A DNA stretch of 64,000 bases from Dryobates pubescens (Eukaryota > Chordata > Aves > Piciformes > Picidae): assembly GCF_014839835.1 (NCBI RefSeq), contig NC_071646.1, positions 2,542,001-2,606,000 of the forward strand, read 5' to 3'. Positions within the stretch are counted from its first letter, which is position 1. Every line of letters begins with the position of its first letter. Positions 11,601-23,600 of the stretch are shown here, piece after piece. The position numbers were made by a program, and so were the translations under genes. The notes under the pieces were generated by a model. That model ran no database searches. It was not told the DNA's origin and saw nothing but the letters and a program-made list of their open reading frames with translations.

Positions 11601-14600
11601 GCTGATGGAGTTGTTTCCTTGGCCCAAGTGAGTTAAGCCAGATGCATCTGTTGCATGTGGAGTGGCCAGAAAGGGGCATGGGGTGGCCATACCTTGACAT
11701 GGGATGACCATAAAGGGGCATGGGATGACCATAAATTCATAGAATCAATAAGGTTGGAAAAGACCTCAGAGATCATCAAGTCCAAGCTGTCAGCCAACAC
11801 CTCCTGACTAACTAAACCATGGCTCCAAGTGCCACATCCAATCTCCTCTTGAACACCTCCAGGGATGGGGACTCCACCACTTCCCTGGGCAGCACATTCA
11901 TATGGACATGGGATGGCCATAAATGAATATGGGATGGCCAGAAAGGGGCATGGGATGGCCATAAAGGGATGTGGGATGGCCATAAATAGGTGGTTGCAGG
12001 AGCTGTGGTCTCCCCAGCAGAGCTGTGGGCAGCTGGAACTGGATGCCCTCCCCAGCTGTGACGGGCTGCATCCTGACTGTGATGGCCATGGGGTGACCAG
12101 AACAGGATGTTGTTGGCTGAAGTGCTTCCTTGCAAGAAAATGATCCCATCCCTCCGTGGTTTCCTGCTGGGAAGGTGGTTGTGAGGCTCTGCCTCGAGGG
12201 AAACCAGCGCCTGATGCTCTGGGTGGCAGAGGCAAGTTGTACCTGCAGCCAGATTTGGATCTGCAGAGACCTGGACCTGGTTCAGTGAAGCAGCTCAGCA
12301 GGAGGCTGGGGTTGTGCCTCTGCTCTGAAGCCACCTTATCTCTTGGAGCAGTCAGTCCTGTGTGCAAGCACAGGGCTAAATCAGGACCTGTTTCCTCCAG
12401 GAGGAAGCTGGCTAAGCACACATCACTTCTCGCTCCACTTTGGAGGGCCAAGTGCAGGTGGGACATTACTGGCTCTGAGGTAGATGTTTGCTGAAGATAA
12501 TGAATTCCTCAGCAGGTGTGGAGGCTCTTAAAAAGCCCAGCCCAGCCCAGCCCAGCCTTGCTGGGGGGAAGCTCTGCTTGTGCTGCTGGCAGCCTCCAGG
12601 CCCTGGTGGTTTTTGGTGTCCTCTCCTGGCAGCAGCTCCTCCCACGCTCTGTCCTGCCTCTGGCCGTGCCACTGTAAACAGCAGTTGCTCTCAGGTCAGG
12701 GCACCCACAGTGCTTTGCCTTTCTGTCCTATTTAGCTGGTCCAGACAGATTCCTGAGGCTTCTCCTGCTCCCAGGTGACTCAGGCAGGCTGGGATGGTGC
12801 TTGCCGGGCAGGTGCTGCTGAGGTCAGGCGAGGACAGGGTGGGATGCTGGGGTGCATCCTGCCTGTTGAGGCTCCTCAGGGCAGGGTGTTCTCTCACCTG
12901 AGGGAAATGGAGGGGTGGGAGGGACAGTGACCTGCCCAGAGCCATGTGGCAGGCTGCTGGGGCTCCTGGAATCACCCAGGTCTCCAGGGGCATGTTCCTT
13001 GCAGCATTCCACTCAGGTTGCCTTGAGAAGGATTTATGGAGAGGGACACCAGGCAAGGCTCCAGCTCTTACCTTGCAGGTTAGTTTCTGAGCTGGCCTTT
13101 TTCTCCCCCTACTTTGTCCCTGGCCCAGCAGATCTGGGGGGTCACAGTGGTGTTGGGTTGATGGTTGGACTTGATGCCCTTAGAGGTCTTCTCCAAGCTT
13201 AATGATGCTGTGATTTTGTTGACTTTGCTGGTCTTGGGGTAGGAAGATGTGATGTGTGGAGCTGAAGGGATGCTGCCTCTTGTTGGGACAGCAAGAGGTA
13301 ACTCAGCAAGTTCCCTGTGGTGTTTAACCCATTGCTCATGCTGCTTGCTGGGATTTCTAGGGTTGGTTCAAGCTGATCTTTGTTACAACCTGCTTCAAAG
13401 CAAGAAAGTGTTGTGCAGGGTGCTGGAAACTCTGCTCCCCTCTGAGCAGAGAGGGGACAGCTGTGATGCAGAGGGGACAGAGTGGTGGATTTCAAGCGTG
13501 GTGTTACCCTGATGTTCCTCTCCCACACCCAGCAGAGCTGGGAAAGGTCTGAAAACCCAGCTGCAGAGAGTTCAAATCCCACAGCCCCAGCACGCTGGGG
13601 GCTGGAAGGGGCCTCTGGAGATCGTGGAGTTAAAGCAGGATCACCTACAGGTAGTCAAGCAGGAGCATATGCAGGCAAAATCAATACTATGAAGGTGTAT
13701 GCCTTGCCCTGAGCCTTGCTGATCATTGCCCCTGTCCCTGCCTGGTCTGCCCTGCCTGTCCCTGCCCGGGCTGCCCTGCCTGTCCCTGCCCGGGCTGCCC
13801 TGCCTGTCCCTGCCCGGGCTGCCCTGCCTGTCCCTGCCCAGCTGCCCTGCCTGTCCCTGCCCGGGCTGCCCTGCCTGTCCCTGCCCGGGCTGCCCTGCCT
13901 GTCCCTGCCTGGTCTGCCCTGCCTGTCCCTGCCCGGGCTGCCCTGCCTGTCCCTGCCCGGGCTGCCCTGCCTGTCCCTGCCCGGGCTGCCCTGCCTGTCC
14001 CTGCCCGGGCTGCCCTGCCTGTCCCTGCCCGGGCTGCCCTGCCTGTCCCTGCCCGGGCTGCCCTGCCTGTCCCTGCCCAGCTGCCCTGCCTGTCCCTGCC
14101 CAGCTGCCCTGCCTGTCCCTGCCCGGGCTGCCCTGCCTGTCCCTGCCCGGGCTGCCCTGCCTGTCCCTGCCCAGGCTGCCCTGCCTGTCCCTGCCCGGCT
14201 GCCCTGCGTCGCTGCCCTGCCTGGCTCTCGTTGCTCCCCTGGCCCTCGTTGATTCCTCAGTTCCTCGAATCGAACCCTTGATTAACCACTGGCCTTCCCT
14301 CCCCTCTCCCCCCTCCCCCCCTTTCCCATAACCTTTGCAAGGCTGCAGGGCACAAGCAGCGAAGTGAGAGGAGGAGGCTGCAAAGAGCCCTCCCGGCGCG
14401 CCGCTGGCTCCTGCGCTTTCTCTCCCTAATCTCTTCCGTCAGGTTGTTTTTATCTTATCAAGCAAAAAGCCCCAGAAATAGAAAGTTTTCCACGGCTAAC
14501 AGGACGAGCCTTTAGAGGTGCACAAGCCCTGAGCAAGCTGCGTGTTGCCCTGCTGCTCAAACCCCCTCCCCCCTAAAGCAGCCTCTCGGGCAGCAGCAGG

Positions 14601-17600
14601 TTGTCGATGGCCACTGCCAGCCTCTTATCGCCCTGGGAGGAAAAGCTGCTCGTGGGAGCGGGCAGAGCTTGCGCCGATGCGGGCTGGGGCTCGGCAGCCT
14701 GTGGTGGTGGAGCGCTGCCCCCCTGCAGAGCTCTCAGTCTCCCCTGGCGAGGATGAGGAGCGGCAAGGAGGGAGCTGCCGCCGGCTGCTTTGGGTTCCTG
14801 AGCAAGAGGATTCGCAAAGTATTTGGCCATTTCCCCAAGCAAAAGCCTTGGCCCGAGGGACTCCGGCTGCTGAGGAGGCCCAGCAGGGAGGGCTTGCTGC
14901 TCAGAGGTAGGGAGGGCTGTAAATGGGGGTGCTTGGGGCTGATGAGGAGAGAAGGGGTTCCTGAAAGGTGGTTGTAGCCAGGTGGGGGTTGGGCTTTTCT
15001 CCCAGGCAAGCAGCACCAGAACAAGAGGACACAGTCTCAAGCTGTGCCAGGGGAAGTTTAGGCTGGAGGTGAGGAGAAAGTTCTTCCCAGAGGGAGTTGT
15101 TAGCTGTTGGGATGTGCTGCCCAGGGAGGTGGTGGAGTCCCCAGCCCTGGAGGGGTTCAAGAGGGGACTGAACGTGGCACTTAGTGCCATGGTTTAGCCA
15201 TGAGGTCTGTGGTGCCAGGTTGGACTTGATGAGCTTTGAGGTCTCTTCCAACCTTGGTGATTCTGTGAAGTGCTGCCCTGTCTGTGCTGGCCGAGTGGGA
15301 TGCTGGCACGGGACTGGCACCAGTGCTGGTGGCCCCATCCAGCTTCAGCTCCTGCCCTGGCTCCTTCTGCAGCCCTTTGGCAGAGCACAGCTTGGGGCAT
15401 TGGTGCTTCCCCCCTCCCCTTCCCTGGGGCTGCCCCCTCCCCTCTCCAAAGGAGCATCTGCCCCTTAGTCAGTAATGCACCAGCACAGGTGAGGAGAGCT
15501 GCTGGAGAGCAGCTCTGTGGAGATGGCCCTGGGAGTGCTGAGGACAAGAAGTTCACCAGGAGCATGCAAAGTGCCCTCGTGGCCAATGGTCTCCTTGGGC
15601 TGCATGAAGAAGAGTGTGGGCTGCAGGTCAAGGGAGGTTCTCCTCCCTCTCTGCTCTGCCCTGGTGAGGCCACATCTGGAGCACTGGGGCCAGCTGGGGG
15701 CATCCCTGTTCAGTAGAGACAGGGAACTGCTGGAGAGAATCCAGTGAAGATGCTGAGGGTTCTGGAGCATCTCTCCAACAAGCAGAGGCTGAGAGCCCTG
15801 GGGCTGTTGAGCCTGGGGAAAAGCAGTCTGAGAGGAGATCTGATCAATGCTCAGCAAGAGCTTAAAGGGTGGGGGGCAAGAGGATGGGGCTGGGCTCTTC
15901 TCAGTGGTGCTCAGGGACAGGACACAAAGCAATAGGCAGACTGTACAGGAGGAGAAACTTCTTTGCTGTGAGGGTGCTGGAGCCCTGGAGCAGGCTGCCC
16001 AGGAGTCTCCTCTGGAGAGATTCCAACCCCTCCTGGCCATTGTGCTCCTGGGCAAGCTGCTGTGGGTGCCCTGCTCTAGCAGAGGATGATCTCCAGAGGT
16101 CCCTTCCAACCTCCCCCTTGCTGGGATTCTGTGTAATGGCTCAGGAGTCTCTGCCTGGCAGCTGGGATTGCACTCCAGGTCTGGTGGTGGAACAGAGACG
16201 TCTCAGAGGGGTCACTGTCGCCAGGAGGTCTTCTCTGCTCTGAACAAACAGCAAACTGCCCTTGGGCTTAGCTGTGTTTGCAAACCATCTAAACCCAAAC
16301 CTCCTGATCGAGACTGAAAGCTGCTGAGACCTCCAGTGGTGGAGCTGCAGACTCGAGGCAGGGATGGGGCTGGGTCCCTGCAGGAAAGCAAAGACCCTTC
16401 CCTGCCTTTGCTGTCTTGGATGGTGGAGCTGGAGGTGATGCTGTGGGCCCTACCTCGTCCTGTGGCCGGAGGAGACAGCCACCAGCTGTGGGGATGTCAC
16501 GAAGCCACATCCTGCATCCACCCCTGAGGTTACCCCAGGTGACATCAGACATCTCCTCTGAGCCAGGACAGAGCCACCAAGCCCTTGGCCTTAACCAGCA
16601 CAGGTTGCAAGCTCAACCTTCAGGTGCAGGCTGCATGTAAAGGTGTTTGTGAGCTGGGTGAAGGACTCTGGGTGAAAGCCTCTTTCTTCAGCACTGTCCA
16701 CCTCCAGCACCCAAACATCAGCAGGGGCTCGTGTGGCCTTCACAACCTGTGACACTGTTTTCTTCTTGGCTGTCTCTCAGCCCATCCATGGTCCTGCTTA
16801 GAGAGGTGCTCCTGAGCTGTGCTGATGCTGGGAGCTTTCCTGATTCGCTGGTGTGGTTTGGTTTCCTTTGACATGAATGGCAGGGTCCTTGAGAAGCCAG
16901 GAGCTGGAGCTTCAGGAGAGATCCTGCCCTCTCCTCATTCATTTTCACATCACACATTGCACAGCTCAGGCACTGGAACAGGCTCCCTCCCCCTCTCCTC
17001 TTTCTCCTTTCCCCCCTCTCCTCTCCTCTTCTCTTTTCTTTCTCCTTTCCCCCCTCTCCTCTCTTTTCTTTCTCCTTTCCCCCCTCTCCTCTCCTCTCCT
17101 CTTTTCTTTCTCCTTTCCCCCCTCTCCTCTTTCTTTCTCCTTTCCCCCCTCTCCTCTCCTCTTTCTTTCTCCTTTCCCCCCTCTCCTCTCCCCTTTCTTT
17201 CTCCTTCCCCCCTCTCCTCTCCTCTTTTCTTTCTCCTTCCCCCCTCTCCTCTCCTCTTTTCTTTCTCCTTTCCCCCCTCTCCTCTCCTCTTTTCTTTCTC
17301 CTTCCCCCCTCTCCTCTCCTCTTTTCTTTCTCCTTTCCCCCCTCTCCTCTCCTCTTTTCTTTCTCCTTTCCCCCCTCTCCTCTCCTCTTTCTTTCTCCTT
17401 CCCCCCTCTCCTCTCCTCTTTCCTTTCTCCTTTCCCAGTGTTTCTTTGATGGACTTGAATGGAAATTATCTCCAAGCCTAAGTGGAGGCATCCTGCTCCT
17501 CTTGGCAACTCTGTCACGTGGCTGCTTCCCCAAGCTCTGCTGGGCTTCTAAAATTAGTGCTCCCAGCTGGGTACTGAGTGATTAGGCCTGTGAATAGGTG

Positions 17601-20600
17601 CTGCTGACTAAGGAGGTGTCATACTTTAATCCCCTGGAGAAATGCCTGCCTCTCATGGGCCAGAGCCAGAGGTGTGGCTGGGAGCTGGGCTTTCTGTGGT
17701 CCATTCTGGGTGTTTCAGAGCCCTCACTGTGCTCCTTCTTCCCCCAGGCATAGAATCACAGAGTTGTTTCAGTTGGAAGAAACCTCTGAGATCATCCACT
17801 CCAACCCCACTGTGGGCACCAAGCCATGGCCCCAGGTGCCATGGCCACACATTTCTTGAACCCCTCCAGGGATGGGGACTCCACCACCTCCCTGTGCCAA
17901 TCCCTGACCACTCTTGCAGTCAAGAAGCTCTTCCTAATCCCCAACCTAACCCTCCCCTGGCACAATTTCAGGCACTTTCCTCTCTTTCTACCACCTGATA
18001 CTAGGGAGAAGAGACCAACCCTCACCTCCCTCCAGCCTCCACTCAGGGAGCTGCAGAGAGCAATGAGGTCTCCCCTCAGCCTCCTCTCTTCCAGGCTGAA
18101 CACCCCCAGTTCCCTCAACTGCTTCTCCCCAGACCTGTTCTCCAGCCCCTTTCCCATCTGTGCTGCCCTTCTCTAGACCTTCTCCAGCCTCTCAGTATCC
18201 TCCTTGGAGTGAGGATCCCAAAACTGAAGGCAGTATTCAAGCTGCAAACACTGAGCCCTGGGGGAGCAGGAGGCAGCTTCCCAAATCTCTAAATCCTGGA
18301 GCAGAGGCTGTCTACAACTCCCTGAAGGGAGGTTGGAGCCAGGTGGAGGTTGGGCTCTTCTCCCAGGTAAGCAGCACCAGAACAAGAGGGCACAGTCTCA
18401 AGCTGTGCCAGGGGAGGTTTAGGCTGGATGTTAGAAAGTTCTTCTTCATAGAGAGATTGGCCACTGGGATGTGCTGCCCAGGGAGGTGGTGGAGTCCCCA
18501 TCCCTGGAGGTGTTTAGGAAGAGCCTGGCTGGGGAGCTTGGTGCCATGGTTTGATGAGATGGTGCTGGGTGAGAGGTTGGACTGGATGATCTCTGAGGTC
18601 TTTTCCAACCTGATTTATTCCATTCCATTCTATGGGCTGGCAGCAGCTGTTGTGGTGAACCTGCAAGTGGAGCATCCTCACCTTGGCACCTCCAGCAAAG
18701 CCTTGGCACATCCCCCTTCCCCCCCCCCCCCCAAAGGGCCTTTCCAGTTGCTCTAAAGGTCACCCATTTAATTACTGTGTAACTGTGCAGCTTAGCTCTA
18801 ATTAACCCCCCAAAGCAAGGCTCCCTGCCTTCCCCTGGGCTCACTTGAGACAACTGGCTTGGAAGGAGAGGCTGACAGACAGCTTGTGCCAGATGAATGT
18901 GAAATGAGAAATGATTTCCTTCTTTCCCCTGGAGATTGATGTTTTCCCACTTCAGGCACCAGCTCCCAGCTCTTCTCATTCAGCTCTTTCTGGGGGGCAT
19001 CCCAGCACTCCCTGAGCAGAAATCCCTCTTCCTAGGGCAAACAGGGGATGCTCCTTTGCTCTCCTGCAAGCCCTGGGTATTCAAAACCAGTGACCCAAAT
19101 GCTTAAAGGGGGAGAAAAAATAGACAAGAAGGGGGGAAAAAAGAAGGGTATTTAACCCCCAAGCTTGCTGGCTTGGAGCAGGGTCCAGGGCTGGACACTC
19201 AGCTCCACCTCCTCTGGAGTGGCCTCTCCTGTCTTTGCTTTTGGGGTATAATTCTTTAATGAACTACCCCAAAGGGCAAGTGTGGAGTCTTGCATCTTGT
19301 AAAGAACAGCCCCATGGACCAGGAGAGGTTGGGGACTGAGCTGTTGGAGAGGGACCTGGTGGGCAGAAGGATGCCCAGGAGCCAGCTGGTGGCTAAGAAG
19401 GCCAAGGGCATCCTGGGGTGTGTGGTTAGTAGGTCCAGAGAGGTTCTCCTCCTGCTCTGCTCTGCCCTGCCCTGCTGAGGCCACATCTGGACTCTTGTGT
19501 CCAGCTCTGGGCCCTTCAGTTCAAGAAGGAGCTCAGGGAACTGCTTGAGAGAGTCCAGCACAGAGCTGCTGCAGGCAGTGGAAGAGCTCTGTGAGGACAG
19601 CTGAGGGAGCTGGGAGCAGAGCAGCCTGAGGCTGCTGATAAAGATGTTCAGGGCAGTGGGGGGAGGATGGAGCCAGGCTCTGCTCAGGGATGTCCAAGGA
19701 CAGCACAAGGGGCACTGGGGGCCAGCTGGAGCAGAGGAGGTGCCCCAGGAACAGAAAGGAAAACTCTGTCCCTGTGAGGGTGGCAGAGCCCTGGAGCAGG
19801 CTGCCCAGAGAGGTTGGGGAGTCTCCAGCTCTGGAGAGCTTCCAAACCTGCCTGGGTGTGCTCCTGGGTGACCTGTTGGAGGTGCTCTGGCGGGGGGGGT
19901 TGGATTGGATGATGTCCAGAGGTCCTTTCCACCTCCTGAGGTTCTGTGACTCTGATTCTCAGGTCGCTGACCGCTCTGGCATTTCGGGACCTCAAAAAGC
20001 AAATTTCCTGTTGTTTGTCCAAGGGTTAACAATTAAAAGGCTGAGAAGGGCTTCTTAAAGTGGCAGCAGGGCGCTGGATGCAGGCAGCAGGGCGCTGGAT
20101 GCAGGCAGGAGGAGAAGCCAGGGCTGGGGGACTGAGAGGCTGCGAGGAGCGGTGTCTGCTAGGTGGAAGTGGCTGTGCTGAAAGCTGCTCCTGGGCTGTG
20201 GGAGAGCAGGGTGCAGCATGAGGTCCCAGCTGGGCTCTGCAGAGCTGCCCATGCCACTTGGAGCAGGCTGCCCAGGGAGGTGGTGGAGTCACCTGGAGGT
20301 GTTCAAGAAACCTGGGGCCATGGCACCTGGGGACAGGGTTCAGTGGCCGCAGTGGCCTTAGGTTGCAGGCTGGACTTGATGGTCTGGGAGGTGTTCCCCA
20401 GCCTTAGTGATTCTGTGATGCCAAGATGAAGCCTCCATCCCCTGGGCAGTGGCCAAGCTTTTGCTGCTGCTGACACCCCCAAGGAGCAAGGCTGGGCAGT
20501 TGTGTAGCCCATGGCTTGGTGGGACTTGAGCACTGCGTGTTCACAGGGCAGGGCAAGGCAGCAGGATCAGGGCAGGGCCCCTGCCTGTGCCACAGCATTG

Positions 20601-23600
20601 CAGCAAGGAATGCAGAGTGCCCTGGGGAGAGGCTGTGGCTCCCCTCTGGCCGAGGTGTTCTGGCAGCTCTGCCCAGCTGCAGGACTGTGCCTGGCGTGGG
20701 GACGTGTGCCTGGATGGCAGCTCTGGCGGTGCCCATGGGCACTGCTGTGCCCTCCCTCAGCAGCCTGGCCCCTCGCTGGGGGGGCAGGCTGTGGCTCTGG
20801 GGGCCTCACTGTCTCCTTTCTCCCCTGCAGACTGCAGGTACACGTGCCACCAGGAGTGCCGCAGCCTCATCCAGCTGGATTGTCGCCAGCCAGGCCGGTG
20901 CCAGAGCCAGCTCTCGCCCGAGGGCACCCTCCTGCCACCCTGCAGCCAGGTATGCTGGGGAGGGAGCGCCGGGGGGGGGCCCAGCAGCCCCAGTTCTCTC
21001 TCTGTTCCGGTCCCCTCAGCATCTTTGTAGCCCTCTGCTGTCCCCTCTCCAGCAAGTCCCTGTCCTTCGTGGGCTGGGGAGCCCAGAACTGGGCACAGCT
21101 CACCAGGGCAGAGGAGAGCGGGGAGGGAACCTCCCTTGCCTTGCAGGGTCAGCATCACTGCGGGTGTTCAAGAACAGCCTGGATGAGGCACTTAGTGCCC
21201 TGGTCTGGTGGCTTACATAGGGCTGGGTGATCTGTTGGACTTGATGAGCTTGGAGGTCTCTTCCTACCTGGTTGATTCTGGGATGGTTCTGGGATTGATG
21301 CTGGGATTGGTTCTGGGATTGGTTCTGGGATTGGTTCTGAGACGGTCCTGGGATTGGTTCTGGGATGGTCCTGGGATTGATTCTGGGATTGGTTCTGAGA
21401 TGATTCTGAGATTGATTCTGGGATGGTTCTGGGATTGGTTCTGGGATTGATGCTGTGATTGATTCTGGGATTGGTTCTGGGATTGATTCTGGGATGGTTC
21501 TGGGATTGATGCTGGGATTGGTTCTGGGACTGGCTCTGGGATTGGTTCTGAGATGGTCCTGGGATTGGTTCTGGGATGGTCCTGGGATTGATTCTGGGAT
21601 TGGTTCTGAGATGATTCTGAGATTGATTCTGGGATGGTTCTGGGATTGGTTCTGGGATGGTTCTGAGATTGATTCTGGGATGATTCTGGGATTGGTTCTG
21701 AGATGGTTCTGGGATTGGTTCTGTGATTGATTCTGGGACTGAGTCTGGGGTTGATTCTGGGATTCTTTGCTGGCCACAATCTTCTTGATGCATCCCAGGA
21801 GAGACACTTGGAGATGCTTGGAAGCAGGGGGAGGAAGGGGGTTGCACACTGAAAACTCCAGGAGCCTTAAATGAATAGCTGCTGTGGTTGGAAGTCATTA
21901 ACCAGCAGTATCAATTGTGAGCAAACTGGGAAGCATCAGAGAAATAGCTCCTTAAAGATCAGGGAGTTAAGTGGCTCCCATGCAATGCCAGGCAGTAGCA
22001 ATTTGGGCTCTGATCCAGCAAGGTACTTAGGAGTGTATCACATTTGGCTCCCAGATTAGCCTCCCTGGGGGGAAACTCAGGTTCAGCTGGAGCTGGGAGA
22101 GGCCTCAGCAGCACCAAGAGTTTGCCCCCTGGTTTTGGCAGAGCTGGTGCTGCTCTTTCCATCTGCAGAGTGGTGCAGGCCACTGGTGGAGGGGCTGCAA
22201 ATAGCTGTTAACTGGGGCTGCTGTTGAACCCCTGGGTCAAAGCAGGGCTTGGGTTTGCTTGGTTGGTTTATTACAGAGCTGATCCTGCCAGGCAGGTAGC
22301 CCACAATGGAAAAGTTCTTCAGGGTGAAGGTGGTGAGACTCTGGAGAGAGAGAGATTGTGGCTGCCTCCTCCCTGGAGGTGTTGAAGGCCAGGTTGGATG
22401 AGGCCCTGAGCAACCTGGGCTGGTGGGAAGCGTCCCTGCCCATGGCAGGGGATTGGAGTAGATGATTTCTGAGGTCCCTTCTAACCTAAGCCATTCTCTC
22501 ATCCTCGTGATTATTGTGAGTCTAGGTGGAGGTGTCCCTGCCCATGGCAGGGGTGGTGGAGTAGATGATCTGTTTGAGAAGGACCAAAGGCTCTGGATTT
22601 GGAAAACCTGTTCCTCATCCTCTTGTTGTGTCCACAGAATACATTAAGACCTTCCTAGAAGAGTCTGTGGAAGAGTGGAGAAGCAGAAGGGCATAGAATC
22701 GTAGAATCAACCAGGTTGGACAAGACCTCAGAGATCATCAAGTCCAACCTGGCACCCAACACCTCCTGGCAACTAAATCATGGCTCCAAGTGCCATATCC
22801 AATCCCCTCTTGAACACCTCCAGGGATGGGGACTCCATCACCTCCCTGGGCAGCACATCCCAATGGCCAACAACTCTTTCTGTGGGGCTGGGCAGCCAGA
22901 GCTAGGTGAGGAGGTCCCTGCTGACTGCAGAGGGGGTTGGACTGGATGACCTTTGGAGGTCTTTTCCAACCCAACCCATTCTATGATTCTATGACATCAA
23001 ATAGGTGATGAAAGGGAAACAGGATAGAATAGACCAGGTTAGAAGAGATCATCAAGTCCAACCTATCATCCAACACCATCTAACCAACTAAACCATGGCT
23101 CCAAGCACCCCATCAAGTCTTCTCCTAAACACCTCCAGAGATGGTGACCCCACCACCTCCCTGGGCAGCACATTCTAATGGGATTCTCCTTCTGGGAAGA
23201 ATGTCTTCCCAACATCCAGCCTAAACCTCCCCTGGCACAGCTTGAGACTGTGTCCTCTTGTTCTGGTGCTGCTTGTCTGGAAGAAGAGCCCAACCCCCAG
23301 CTGGCTACAACCTCCCTTCAGGGAGCTGTAGAGAGCAAGAAGGTCTCCCCTGAGCCTCCTCTTCTGCAGGCTAAGCAACCCCAGCTCCCTCAGCCTCTCC
23401 TCCCAGGGCTGGGGCGGGGGTTGGCCTAGATGCCCTTTAAAGCTCCCTTCCAACCCCCAGTGTTCTGTGACTCTGTGATCTCTAAGGTCCTTTCCAAACG
23501 AACTCTGTGAGCCTGTGGCAATGAGAGCCCCTTGGAGCAATGCACTTGGAGTGCCTCCAGCCTCACCTTGCAAAGCTGCTTGCCCCCCATCTGCAGCACC

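Larger units (their letters stand above)
10851..13104. other. RASSF5 intron 1, mostly unique
   Basis: Apart from the 21-bp repeat and its CR1 insert, nothing recognisable. A short CCCAG repeat (four units) lies at about 12,540. Confidence 0.55.
14380..14925. promoter_or_regulatory. CpG-bearing, repeat-free block in RASSF5 intron 1
   Basis: Contains GGCGCGCC and many other CpGs, while flanking intron has few. Two GATA-type sites (minus-strand GATAAG, plus CTTATC) lie at 14454-14459 and 14624-14629. It may be an internal promoter or enhancer; see the candidate exon and antisense frame. Confidence 0.4.
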
